A DNA stretch of 12,672 nt from Rhodospirillaceae bacterium UBA4468 (lineage in GTDB: Bacteria > Pseudomonadota > Alphaproteobacteria > Rhodospirillales > Casp-alpha2), in contig DGOK01000064.1 in the NCBI GenBank assembly GCA_002389385.1, positions 1 through 12,672 of the forward strand, read 5' to 3'. Position numbers and translations under genes: made by a program. The notes under the pieces are model-generated. The model was given only the letters and a program-made list of their open reading frames with translations, was not told the origin of the DNA and did no database searches. Of the stretch, positions 1-5,783 are shown piece by piece; the first letter of the stretch is position 1; every line of letters starts with the position of its first letter.

Positions 1-561
1 AAGGTCACTGGGATGAGATGGGCGCCCCTTGCGATCCCAGTAATCTGGACTGGCGACAAGAATACGGCGACAGGGTGCGAGACGACGCGCAATCAGGCTT
101 GCGTCTGGCAAGCGGCCAATCCGAATGGCGAGATCAAAACCATCTTCGATCAGGTCGACTTGACGGTCGTTGAGAACCATATCGACGCTGACGTCAGGAT
201 ATGCCTCCATAAATTCAGCAACCGCTGAACCCAAATGCATTGTGCCGAACGACATAGGTGAGTTGATACGTAATACCCCGCGTGGCTCGGTGTTTGAGTT
301 GTCGAGCGCGTCAATCGCTTCGCGTGCTTCATCTAGAATACGGCGACAATGCTCATAGAATACACGGCCTTCGTCAGTCATTGAAATGCGCCGGGTGGTG
401 CGATTGAGAAGTCGGGTGTCTAAACGATCTTCGAGTTTTTGGATGTGTGTGCTGATTGCTGCTTTCGAATATTTGAGCGTGCGCGCCGCGCCGGTAAAGC
501 TCTCAGCTTCAACAACTGCCGCAAAAATCGACATACCTTCCAATGGATCAGGTTCGGCCAT
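1..561 (-). CDS. LysR-family transcriptional regulator (partial, C-terminus off the left edge)
   Basis: Translating the minus strand from the ATG at 561-559 gives an uninterrupted frame to the window edge, 187 codons. It starts MAEPDPLEGMSIFAAVVEAE. Residues about 8-67 form the LysR winged helix-turn-helix, with the recognition region KAAISTHIQKLEDRL and then LLNRTTRRISMTDEGRVFYE. A linker helix follows, then the start of the effector-binding domain (RGVLRINSPMSFG, then DLAIRIGRLPDASLIARRLA). About 110 residues of the usual 300 are missing. The start is set by the HTH position and by an AGG just upstream. The gene is divergent from the azoreductase remnant and pirin, so it probably controls them and itself through the palindrome at 573-590. 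LysR regulators next to quinone or azo reductases and pirins are a common arrangement, which suggests an electrophile- or quinone-type signal. The effector is not visible. The family call is very safe; the target is inferred. Confidence 0.95.
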   Translation of the reverse strand, partial: MAEPDPLEGMSIFAAVVEAESFTGAARTLKYSKAAISTHIQKLEDRLDTRLLNRTTRRISMTDEGRVFYEHCRRILDEAREAIDALDNSNTEPRGVLRINSPMSFGTMHLGSAVAEFMEAYPDVSVDMVLNDRQVDLIEDGFDLAIRIGRLPDASLIARRLAPCRRILVASPDYWDRKGRPSHPSDL

Positions 562-572
562 AGCTTACCTAT

Positions 573-590
573 TGTTCATAATTATGAACA
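573..590. promoter_or_regulatory. Perfect 18-bp palindrome, candidate LysR operator
   Basis: TGTTCATAATTATGAACA equals its own reverse complement over all 18 bases. It lies 11 nt upstream of the LysR start codon and 92 nt upstream of the azoR remnant, in the only intergenic space between these divergent genes. It contains dyads of the T-N11-A kind that LysR regulators bind. It is immediately followed by an AT-rich stretch (TATATT at 592-597) that could serve as a -10 region for the rightward unit. The dyad is seen directly; its use as the LysR site is inferred. Confidence 0.7.
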
Positions 591-682
591 GTATATTTAT
601 ATTTCACCTAATTGTCTCATTTATTCGTAATGCCTATCTTCCATTCAACAGCCAAACGTGGCGTAATTTTTGTAAGGAAGAA

Positions 683-865
683 ATGATGACAACTTTATTA
701 GTGTTAGATACCAGCCCAAGCAAAAGCTCCGTATCTCGACAACTCACTGAGAGGTTCGTTGAAAAAATTGGGGCGAAGTTTGCTGATGCTCGTATCATTC
801 ATCGTGATATCGGTCAGAACCCGCCTGAGCATATTGATGATGCTGTCGCATCGTTTGCAGCTTGA
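683..865 (+). pseudogene. azoR: Truncated FMN-dependent NADH-azoreductase (N-terminal remnant)
   Basis: The ATG at 683 (a second ATG follows at 686) has a good ribosome site, AAGGAAG at 674-680. The frame encodes 60 residues and ends with TGA at 863-865. Its start, MMTTLLVLDTSPSKSSVSRQ, matches the first beta strand and flavin-phosphate loop of the AzoR/AcpD flavodoxin fold (VLxxxSSP, then SxSRxLTxxFV). It continues through helix 1 and strand 2 (RIIHRDIGQNPPEHIDDAV). Family members are about 200 residues, so roughly 140 C-terminal residues, including most of the flavin and NADH sites, are absent. Only 25 nt separate its stop from pirin, so no frameshifted remainder can be hidden there. It cannot be an active azoreductase. 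It may still be translated, and may help pass ribosomes to pirin. The likely cause is an internal deletion in a LysR-azoR-pirin locus; an assembly error is possible but less likely. Confidence 0.8.
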
Positions 866-890
866 AAGATACATGACAAGGAGCCGACCA

Positions 891-1613
891 ATGACAATTA
901 AAACAGTTTCTTTCGATAACCTCGGTGGTGACAACCATGGCTGGCTCGATGCAAAGCATCACTTTAGTTTTGCTAATTACCATGATCCAAAGCGTATGGG
1001 CGTTGGTTCGCTCAGGGTTTGGAATGACGATGCCATCAAGCCCGGCACCGGGTTTCCGTTTCATTCTCACCAAGATATGGAGATCATTACGTTTGTCCGT
1101 GAAGGGGCGATCACTCACGAGGATAGTCTCGGAAATAAGGGACGGACAAAAGCGGGTGATGTTCAGGTCATGAGTGCCGGTACGGGCATAACGCATTCGG
1201 AATACAATCATGAAAAAGACATCACGCGTCTTTTTCAGATATGGATTATCCCGGATGAAAAGGGCCATACACCCAGATGGGACGCGCGGGAGTTTCCAAA
1301 AGGTAACAATGACGATGGCCTGGTGCCATTGGCTTCGGGGCGCACCACTCATGCTGATACGGACGCTTTGCTAATCCATGCTGACGCAGCTGTTTTTGGT
1401 GCGACGATGACGGCAGGCCAGAAGGTGTCACATCACCTCGAAGCGGGACGTGCTATTTATATCGTTCCGTCAAAGGGTGCCATTTCAATCGATGAGACAT
1501 TCATCGATACCCGCGATGGTGCTGTGATCACGGCAGACGGTGAAGATAGGGAGGTCATAATTGAAGCAGACCTCGACGCCGAGCTTGTGATTGTTGATGT
1601 CCTGCTCAACTAA
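891..1613 (+). CDS. Pirin family protein (bicupin; YhhW/YhaK type)
   Basis: 240 residues from the ATG at 891, preceded by AAGGAG at 878-883 with 7-nt spacing. The frame is open further upstream, but that part overlaps the azoR remnant in another frame and lacks pirin similarity. The N-terminal cupin carries the pirin metal ligands His58 and His60 (GFPFHSHQDMEIITFV) and His102 and Glu104 (GTGITHSEYNH). The RLFQIWIIPD stretch of bacterial pirins follows. The second cupin (about 140-240) is the more degenerate half, as is usual. Pirins of this class bind iron or another metal. Some E. coli members have quercetin dioxygenase activity in vitro, and E. coli YhaK responds to reactive oxidants. Being next to a LysR gene and an azoreductase remnant fits a role in handling quinones or oxidative stress. 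Its stop overlaps the end of the convergent RidA-like gene by 8 nt. Family certain; substrate unknown. Confidence 0.95.
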   Translation: MTIKTVSFDNLGGDNHGWLDAKHHFSFANYHDPKRMGVGSLRVWNDDAIKPGTGFPFHSHQDMEIITFVREGAITHEDSLGNKGRTKAGDVQVMSAGTGITHSEYNHEKDITRLFQIWIIPDEKGHTPRWDAREFPKGNNDDGLVPLASGRTTHADTDALLIHADAAVFGATMTAGQKVSHHLEAGRAIYIVPSKGAISIDETFIDTRDGAVITADGEDREVIIEADLDAELVIVDVLLN

Positions 1614-2139
1614 TCGAAGCTGACACTAAGTGATCTGGATTCCGGCCTGCGCCAGAATGACGACAGTTCGTATAATAGAATGTATCTTCACCCCGGCGAA
1701 AGCCGGGGTCCAGGGGTGTGGAATGACGATCATCTAAAGTGCTTTGATTATTCACTAACGCCGCCGCAATAGCTTCGATCTCTACTGTCCAGTTCGGGTC
1801 AGCGAGAGCCGACAAAATAAGCAGTGTTGAGGCCGTAATATGTCCGCCTAACATCTGATCGCAAATACCTAGGTAAATCCCCACATCTTCTGCATTCGTC
1901 AAATAAGCGGTTACTTTGACAATGTCTTCTTTTTTCATACCAGCGTCTTCAACGATGGTGATAATACGTTGCCAGCAAACTTCAATTTGCTCGGCTGTGC
2001 CACCTGCGAGCGTGCCATCAGGATGCGTGCCAACCTGACCTGATAAGTGGAGCCAGGATTTCGCATGATCGATTTTAACGCCGTGCCCATAAGCCGATGA
2101 GGGAGGCGCGATACTTGCGGGGTTATGGATGCTGGTCAT
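1606..2139 (-). CDS. RidA/YjgF-family protein with repeat-derived C-terminal tail
   Basis: 177 residues from the ATG at 2139-2137, with AAGGAG at 2145-2150 in the correct position. Residues about 5-128 are a RidA/YjgF (chorismate mutase-like) domain: LHLSGQVGTHPDGTLAGG, then VKVTAYLTNAEDV, ending in the family signature VEIEAIAA. RidA proteins normally stop within a few residues of that signature and total about 115-130 residues. Here the frame continues about 47 residues, and that tail is the translation of the two palindromic repeats at 1635-1663 and 1686-1728 (RHSTPLDPGFRRGED and CRHSGAGRNPD). RidA trimers hydrolyse reactive enamine/imine intermediates using an arginine on the strand before the signature. 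That region here reads ITASTLLILSALADP, with no arginine, so deaminase activity is doubtful. It may be one of the Rid subfamilies without that residue. It is divergent from the decarboxylase-like gene at 2243. Confidence 0.9.
   Translation of the reverse strand: MTSIHNPASIAPPSSAYGHGVKIDHAKSWLHLSGQVGTHPDGTLAGGTAEQIEVCWQRIITIVEDAGMKKEDIVKVTAYLTNAEDVGIYLGICDQMLGGHITASTLLILSALADPNWTVEIEAIAAALVNNQSTLDDRHSTPLDPGFRRGEDTFYYTNCRHSGAGRNPDHLVSASIS
1635..1663 (-). repeat. Palindromic intergenic-type repeat, unit A (RHSGAGRNP class)
   Basis: On the minus strand this unit starts TCGTCATTC and forms a 7-bp stem, TTCTGGC with GCCGGAA, around a 4-nt loop, then ends in AATCCAG. The TCATTC start and the (T/A)ATCCAG end are the hallmarks of a palindromic element widespread between genes in many proteobacterial genomes. 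When translated it gives the familiar HSGAGRNP string. On the minus strand the stem is complete with one G-T wobble; on the plus strand the same pair is a mismatch, which favours the minus-strand RNA form. Here it lies inside the RidA-like frame. Confidence 0.8.
1686..1728 (-). repeat. Palindromic intergenic-type repeat, unit B
   Basis: Same orientation as unit A and also beginning CGTCATTC on the minus strand. Its core is a perfect 8-bp stem, ACCCCGGC and GCCGGGGT (1690-1697 and 1702-1709), around a 4-nt loop (GAAA on plus, TTTC on minus). It is followed, in minus-strand order, by the GAAG end. It is translated in the RidA-like frame as RHSTPLDPGFRRGED. The two units are 22 nt apart. The hairpin could also act as a transcription stop between the convergent pirin and RidA-like genes, but no T-run follows on either strand. 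Confidence 0.85.
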
Positions 2140-2242
2140 AGGAACTCCTTTGAAAACTGAAACTGGACTTGTCTTTAAGATCGGCCATCATAGTGCCAGA
2201 AGCATATGCTAATGTCATCGTTGACGCTAAGGGAGATAGGTT
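2140..2242. promoter_or_regulatory. Divergent intergenic region, RidA-like / decarboxylase-like
   Basis: This 103-nt gap must hold both promoters. It contains the ribosome sites of both genes (CTCCTT at 2145-2150 for the minus gene, GGGAG at 2231-2235 for the plus gene) and a 10-bp palindrome AGCATATGCT at 2201-2210. No convincing -35/-10 pair stands out. The palindrome is short enough to be chance. Confidence 0.3.
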
Positions 2243-3238
2243 TTGACTAAAATAACACTCGCATGTTGGGACTATGATCGGGCGATGCCTGTGCTTGATG
2301 GTCATATTAAGGTGAAGGGTTTTGATCTGGATTGTCACGCTGAACCCCCCGGCACACTTTTCCCGCTGGCCGTTGGTGACGCACCGTATGATGTGACGGA
2401 ATTCTCGTTTGCCAGTTATCTGATCCAGCTTTCGCGCGGTGAATGCCAGTATATCGGCATACCGGTTTATCTGTCCCGCGCGTTCCGTCACGGGGCCATC
2501 TATGTCCGTTCGGATTCCGGGATCAAAGACGCGAAAGACCTGGAGGGGCGTGTCGTTGGTGTGCCCGAGTACGCGATGACCTTGGCGGTTTGGGTGCGCG
2601 GTATCTTGGCAGACGACTATGGGGTCGACGTGAGTACGCTGAAATATCGGACTGGTGGGCTTAACGAGCCGGGTCGGATTGAGCGCCTCAAGCTTGATAT
2701 TCCGGATCATATCGATATCCAGCCGATGGACTCAACCGTCAGTTTGAATGATGCTATTCTGGATGGGCAATTGGATGCGATCATTGCACCTGCGCCGCCA
2801 CGCGCATTTTCGGATGGTGATCCTTGGGTGCTGAGATTGACTGATCCGGCAGGCCCGGCAGAACGTGATTATTTTGCGCGCACCAAGATATTCCCGCCTA
2901 TGCACATTCTTGGTATCAAGAAGACGGTCGCTGCCGCACATCCAACATTGCCAGGCGCACTTTATGATGCCTTTCTGGATGCTCGCCGTATTACAATGGA
3001 CCGCGTCAAAGCGGTGGCGCAAAGCTCAGCCAATCGACAGATGTCGCCGTGGTATGCTGAAGCCTATGAGCAGGCAGTGGCAATTATGGGGTCAGATTAT
3101 TGGTCTTATGGTGTCGATGATAATATCCGGGATCTTGAAGCTTTCTGTCGATATTGCGACGCGCAGCATCTGACAGCGCGTCTTGTGTCTCCAGATGAGC
3201 TTTTCCATCCGGATACGATGACAAAACCCGGCAGATAA
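2243..3238 (+). CDS. 4,5-dihydroxyphthalate decarboxylase-like protein
   Basis: 331 residues starting at TTG (2243-2245), with GGGAG at 2231-2235 seven nt upstream. The first ATG in frame (2285) would remove the conserved opening TKITLACWDYDRAMPVLDG, so TTG is preferred. The protein has the periplasmic-binding-protein-like fold of the group annotated as 4,5-dihydroxyphthalate decarboxylase (Pht5-like). Landmarks are FSFASYLIQLSRGE, then IPVYLSRAFRHGAIYV, then GIKDAKDLEGRVVGVPEYAM, then AVWVRGILADDYGV. The length fits the family. There is no signal peptide, which argues for a cytoplasmic enzyme over a transporter binding protein. No other phthalate or aromatic catabolism gene is in view, so the substrate is likely different. 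The name is mostly propagated from few characterised members; treat the family as sure and the reaction as unproven. Confidence 0.85.
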   Translation: MTKITLACWDYDRAMPVLDGHIKVKGFDLDCHAEPPGTLFPLAVGDAPYDVTEFSFASYLIQLSRGECQYIGIPVYLSRAFRHGAIYVRSDSGIKDAKDLEGRVVGVPEYAMTLAVWVRGILADDYGVDVSTLKYRTGGLNEPGRIERLKLDIPDHIDIQPMDSTVSLNDAILDGQLDAIIAPAPPRAFSDGDPWVLRLTDPAGPAERDYFARTKIFPPMHILGIKKTVAAAHPTLPGALYDAFLDARRITMDRVKAVAQSSANRQMSPWYAEAYEQAVAIMGSDYWSYGVDDNIRDLEAFCRYCDAQHLTARLVSPDELFHPDTMTKPGR

Positions 3239-3276
3239 TCTGTTTGGTGGAAAATCCTGCCGATTTGATGGTTTTT
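3229..3276 (+). terminator. Possible weak terminator after the decarboxylase-like gene
   Basis: CGGCAG (3229-3234, just before the stop codon) can pair with CTGCCG (3257-3262) around a 22-nt loop, followed by GATTTGATGGTTTTT. The stem is short, the loop long and the T-run delayed. The right arm sits about 110 nt upstream of the expected flgG transcription start, so it could equally be part of an activator site for the sigma-54 promoter. Low confidence in either role. Confidence 0.25.
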
Positions 3277-3344
3277 GTGTGCCTAATTTATAGGGTTCCG
3301 TCCTATTCCATATGTTAAGTGATTGAAAAACAACAATATATAAG

Positions 3345-3361
3345 TTGGCACGGTGTTTGCT
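3345..3361 (+). promoter_or_regulatory. Sigma-54 (RpoN) promoter of flgG
   Basis: TTGGCACGGTGTTTGCT matches the RpoN consensus (YTGGCACG, four bases, TTGCW) at every conserved base. The invariant GG (3347-3348) and GC (3359-3360) are separated by exactly 10 nt. Transcription should begin near 3372, giving a leader of about 80 nt before the flgG start at 3454. Sigma-54 promoters require an enhancer-bound activator; in alphaproteobacterial flagellar genes this is FlbD-like. I cannot assign the activator site with confidence. Confidence 0.92.
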
Positions 3362-3380
3362 TATGTGTTTGTGGATACGT

Positions 3381-3432
3381 GTGACTGAGAAACAGTCGCT
3401 ATGGGACATATGCACGGTCAGAACCATGACCG
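3381..3432 (+). other. Two small hairpins in the flgG leader
   Basis: First hairpin: GTGACTG (3381-3387) pairs with CAGTCGC (3393-3399) over the loop AGAAA, seven pairs including one G-U. Second: CGGTCA (3415-3420) pairs with TGACCG (3427-3432) over a 6-nt loop. The second ends 8 nt before the AAGGA ribosome site (3441-3445). Both lie within the transcript predicted from the sigma-54 promoter. The pairings are seen in the sequence. A role in mRNA stability or translation control of flgG is inferred. Confidence 0.4.
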
Positions 3433-3453
3433 GCAATAAAAAGGAACGGGAAA

Positions 3454-4233
3454 ATGGACGCATTGCGAATTGGTGCTTCGGGCATGATGGCGCAACAAAG
3501 AAACGTCGAGGTTGTTGCGAACAACCTCGCGAATATGAATACGACAGGCTATCAGCGCCGTCGGACAGAATTTCATGACCTGATTTATAAGAATAGTGAA
3601 CGACCGGATGGCGCGGGATCACGCGCTGGCGAGCAAGTGCTGGGCGGCGTTCAGTCTGGACATGGTGTCGACTTGATGTCGGTTTACCGAGTCACTGAGC
3701 AGGGCAGTCTTCGTGCTACTAACAGCTCGTTCGATCTGGCGATCCAGGGCAAAGGGTATTTCCAAATTCAATTGCCGGATGGCGATGTTGGCTACACACG
3801 AGATGGCACGTTCCAACTTGATAGCTCGGGCGCACTCGTGACGCATGATGGCTATCCTGTGTTGCCGGGTGTGCAGGTGCCACCTGATTCGGTCGATATT
3901 TCGATCAATGTGACGGGTGAAGTGCTGGTAAAACAAGACGGTGATGCGACGCCAACTAATGTTGGTGTTGTTCAACTTGCGATGTTCCCGAACGAAGGTG
4001 GATTGAATGCTGAAGGTAATAACTTTTATACCGCGACGGCGGCTTCGGGTGCAGCTTCGCTCGTTAATCCAGGTGAAGGCGGCGCCGGTTCCGTGTTGCA
4101 AGGGTTCATTGAAGCCTCAAACGTGAATGCGGTTGAAGAGATTGCCGAGATGATCCGCGCCCAACGTGCTTACGATATGAATTCCAAGGTTATTCAGACG
4201 GCGGATCAAATGATGGCGCCATCGAATAAATAA
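3454..4233 (+). CDS. flgG: Flagellar basal-body distal rod protein FlgG
   Basis: 259 residues (E. coli FlgG is 260) from the ATG at 3454, with AAGGA 8 nt upstream. FlgG builds the distal rod of the flagellum between the proximal rod and the hook; it is exported by the flagellar type III system without a cleaved signal. The N-terminus carries the rod/hook signature (residues 20-33, VVANNLANMNTTGY). The central part has the FlgG-type domain (LAIQGKGYFQIQLPDGDVGY, then TRDGTFQLDSSGALV). The C-terminal helix region reads SNVNAVEEIAEMI, then RAQRAYDMNSKVI. No FlgF, FlgA, FlgH or other flagellar gene lies beside it. It is a single-gene unit with its own sigma-54 promoter and terminator. It could be the only flgG, displaced from the flg cluster, or a second copy. 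FlgF was considered; length and C-terminus favour FlgG. Confidence 0.93.
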   Translation: MDALRIGASGMMAQQRNVEVVANNLANMNTTGYQRRRTEFHDLIYKNSERPDGAGSRAGEQVLGGVQSGHGVDLMSVYRVTEQGSLRATNSSFDLAIQGKGYFQIQLPDGDVGYTRDGTFQLDSSGALVTHDGYPVLPGVQVPPDSVDISINVTGEVLVKQDGDATPTNVGVVQLAMFPNEGGLNAEGNNFYTATAASGAASLVNPGEGGAGSVLQGFIEASNVNAVEEIAEMIRAQRAYDMNSKVIQTADQMMAPSNK

Positions 4234-4237
4234 TCCA

Positions 4238-4259
4238 GGGGCGGTGCCCCTTCGTTTCT
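4238..4259 (+). terminator. flgG: Small hairpin directly after flgG
   Basis: GGGGC (4238-4242) and GCCCC (4246-4250) form a tight GC stem with a 3-nt loop, followed by TTCGTTTCT. It begins 4 nt after the flgG stop codon. The T-run is interrupted, so it may attenuate or protect the 3' end; the stronger terminator follows at 4275. Confidence 0.45.
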
Positions 4260-4274
4260 CCAAGTCCCAAACTC

Positions 4275-4310
4275 AGCTGGCAGGCGCGTCCTGCCAGCTA
4301 TTTCTTTTTC
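4275..4310 (+). terminator. flgG: Rho-independent terminator of flgG
   Basis: AGCTGGCAGG (4275-4284) and CCTGCCAGCT (4290-4299) give a perfect 10-bp stem with the 5-nt loop CGCGT. This is followed by ATTTCTTTTTC on the plus strand. It sits between flgG and the convergent carboxypeptidase gene, whose stop codon (4309-4311) touches the T-run. From the minus strand the stem is followed by GAGTTTGGG, so termination there would be weak. Confidence 0.85.
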
Positions 4311-5736
4311 AGTGTGTGGTAATCCAGCGCTGGATAAGACCTTCTTCAAAATGCTCAACATCATTGCGCCATTGACTTGATTGGCGTCGCGCATGAGACG
4401 AAAATCGCGCGGGGTCGTTCTCAAGCTGATCTCGCTTTGCTTGGTCATACACAAAAATTGAAAATATCAATCGTTTGCCCGAGGCTGCATTGAGGTAACC
4501 GGCAAGGCCTTTGATATAACGCATCGTCCCACTTTTCGCCCAAACTCGATAACCAAGTTCTGGACTACGAAACCGTCCACGGAAATTATCGCGGGCACCG
4601 CCGGGCGCTAAAAGCGCATCGAAGCGCCAACCATCGAAGTGTTTGTTTTTGGCGTACCCAAGAAGCGCAGCCATTTGGCGTGGTGATATTCTAGACGTTG
4701 TGGATAGCCCTGAATGATTGGTGAGCGCGGTCTTAAAACCTTCCAAGCCGGGGACTTCCAGATCAAGCCAGCGTCCAAGTGTGTTCGCGGACTGCGCCAG
4801 TGTTGACGTTGTATCGTCTTGGTTCTGTGATGCAGCCAAGCCAACAATTTCGGCAACCATATTATTTGAATACTCAAGTCCGGCACGGGCGATTTCGATC
4901 AACGGCTGCGATTTTATCTGTGCCAGAATGATCGCGTCTTTTGCTGGCGAACCTGAGGCGGGAGACGGTAAGTCGACTCCTTCAAATGCAGCGAATTTTT
5001 TAAAGATATGTGCCGTGAACTCAGCCGGGTTTTGAACGGGCAAAGTATATCTTCCAGAGATCATGCGGGCATCTGCTGGTATATAAGGCATGGCTTCAGG
5101 CGGCGTGGTATACGCGCCGTCATCTGATCCTTGTGACGGACGGGTCAGCAGGGCGCGATTGAACTCAAGGTTTAGCCCGCCCAATCCTTGATTGTAAGGT
5201 GCGGTTGCAGGTTGCGAGGTTTCAACTTCAGTAAACTCAGGCATGGCACTATGGAACAGGAACCGGCCATCGACCTTTGTGATGCCGGTATCTCTTAAGC
5301 GGACTGCCAATGCGCGCAAGTCTCCGACCGTGAGCAAAGGGTCACCATCTCCGGAAAGCACGAGATCGCCCTGAAGGACACCAGACTTTAAGAGGCCTCG
5401 CGCATGAAGTTGTGTTGTGAAACGATAACTGGGCCCAAGAATGCTGAGAGCTGCAATCATCGTTGGGAGTTTAGCTATCGATGCAGGTGGAAAAGCCATG
5501 TCTGGCTGGTGCGCGGCGACAACGCTGCCCGTGACAGAATCGACGACCAGATAGCCCCAGTTTGTTGAATTTAGGCCTAGGGCCTGAACTGCTACCGTAT
5601 CATCCATCGCTGCAATGGTTGCGATATTGGGGCGTTGGACGGGTTCAGTGACTGAAGGTTCAATGGGAGGCAGCGCGGCACACGCTATAAGAATGGCGCA
5701 AAAGAATAGGGATACGGTTTTTTCTACGACTTTCAT
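4309..5736 (-). CDS. dacB: D-alanyl-D-alanine carboxypeptidase/endopeptidase (PBP4 type, peptidase S13), putative lipoprotein
   Basis: 475 residues from the ATG at 5736-5734 (an in-frame TTG lies three codons upstream; neither has a clear ribosome site). All three penicillin-binding motifs are present: SxxK at Ser86-Lys89 (PPASIAKLPTM), SxN at Ser290 (EYSNNMVAE), and KSG at Lys401 (WAKSGTMRYIKG). The long insert between the first two motifs, with SGDGDPLL, is typical of class C PBP4. These enzymes trim the terminal D-Ala and cut peptide cross-links in the periplasm. The N-terminus is a signal sequence ending LIAC, a good lipobox with Cys19, so membrane anchoring is likely. ACA-A could also be an ordinary cleavage site. 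The length equals E. coli PBP4 (477). It is divergent from the MFS transporter with only 47 nt between starts. No link to its neighbours is apparent. Confidence 0.93.
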   Translation of the reverse strand: MKVVEKTVSLFFCAILIACAALPPIEPSVTEPVQRPNIATIAAMDDTVAVQALGLNSTNWGYLVVDSVTGSVVAAHQPDMAFPPASIAKLPTMIAALSILGPSYRFTTQLHARGLLKSGVLQGDLVLSGDGDPLLTVGDLRALAVRLRDTGITKVDGRFLFHSAMPEFTEVETSQPATAPYNQGLGGLNLEFNRALLTRPSQGSDDGAYTTPPEAMPYIPADARMISGRYTLPVQNPAEFTAHIFKKFAAFEGVDLPSPASGSPAKDAIILAQIKSQPLIEIARAGLEYSNNMVAEIVGLAASQNQDDTTSTLAQSANTLGRWLDLEVPGLEGFKTALTNHSGLSTTSRISPRQMAALLGYAKNKHFDGWRFDALLAPGGARDNFRGRFRSPELGYRVWAKSGTMRYIKGLAGYLNAASGKRLIFSIFVYDQAKRDQLENDPARFSSHARRQSSQWRNDVEHFEEGLIQRWITTH

Positions 5737-5783
5737 ACGAAGCAATATAGACCGCTTGGCATTGTGCGGCTAGGTTGCGACGC

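Noticed and set aside
386..682. Plus-strand frame running into the azoR remnant, suggesting a longer protein
   Set aside because: This stretch is antisense to the LysR gene and the operator. AzoR similarity begins exactly at the ATG at 683, which has its own ribosome site.
759..890. Upstream extension of the pirin frame giving a 284-residue protein
   Set aside because: The extra 44 residues overlap the azoR remnant in another frame and have no pirin features. The ATG at 891 has AAGGAG at the right distance and gives the normal family length.
795..1352. Long minus-strand open frame across pirin
   Set aside because: It is antisense to an intact, well-conserved gene, has no ribosome site of note and gives an unrecognisable protein.
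1635..1728. CRISPR array or transposon ends
   Set aside because: Only two units, each self-complementary, with different cores and a 22-nt gap. No spacers of equal length, no transposase and no target duplication are seen; they fit a dispersed palindromic repeat.
2123..2710. Minus-strand open frame across the decarboxylase-like gene and its promoter
   Set aside because: It is a shadow of the plus-strand gene; composition and start position are not gene-like, and it overlaps the RidA-like start.
3092..3622. Minus-strand open frame covering the flgG promoter
   Set aside because: It crosses the end of one gene, the sigma-54 promoter and the start of flgG; all three plus-strand features are well supported.
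4718..5035. Plus-strand open frame inside the PBP4-type gene
   Set aside because: It is antisense to the stretch holding the SxN motif of an intact penicillin-binding protein; no ribosome site.
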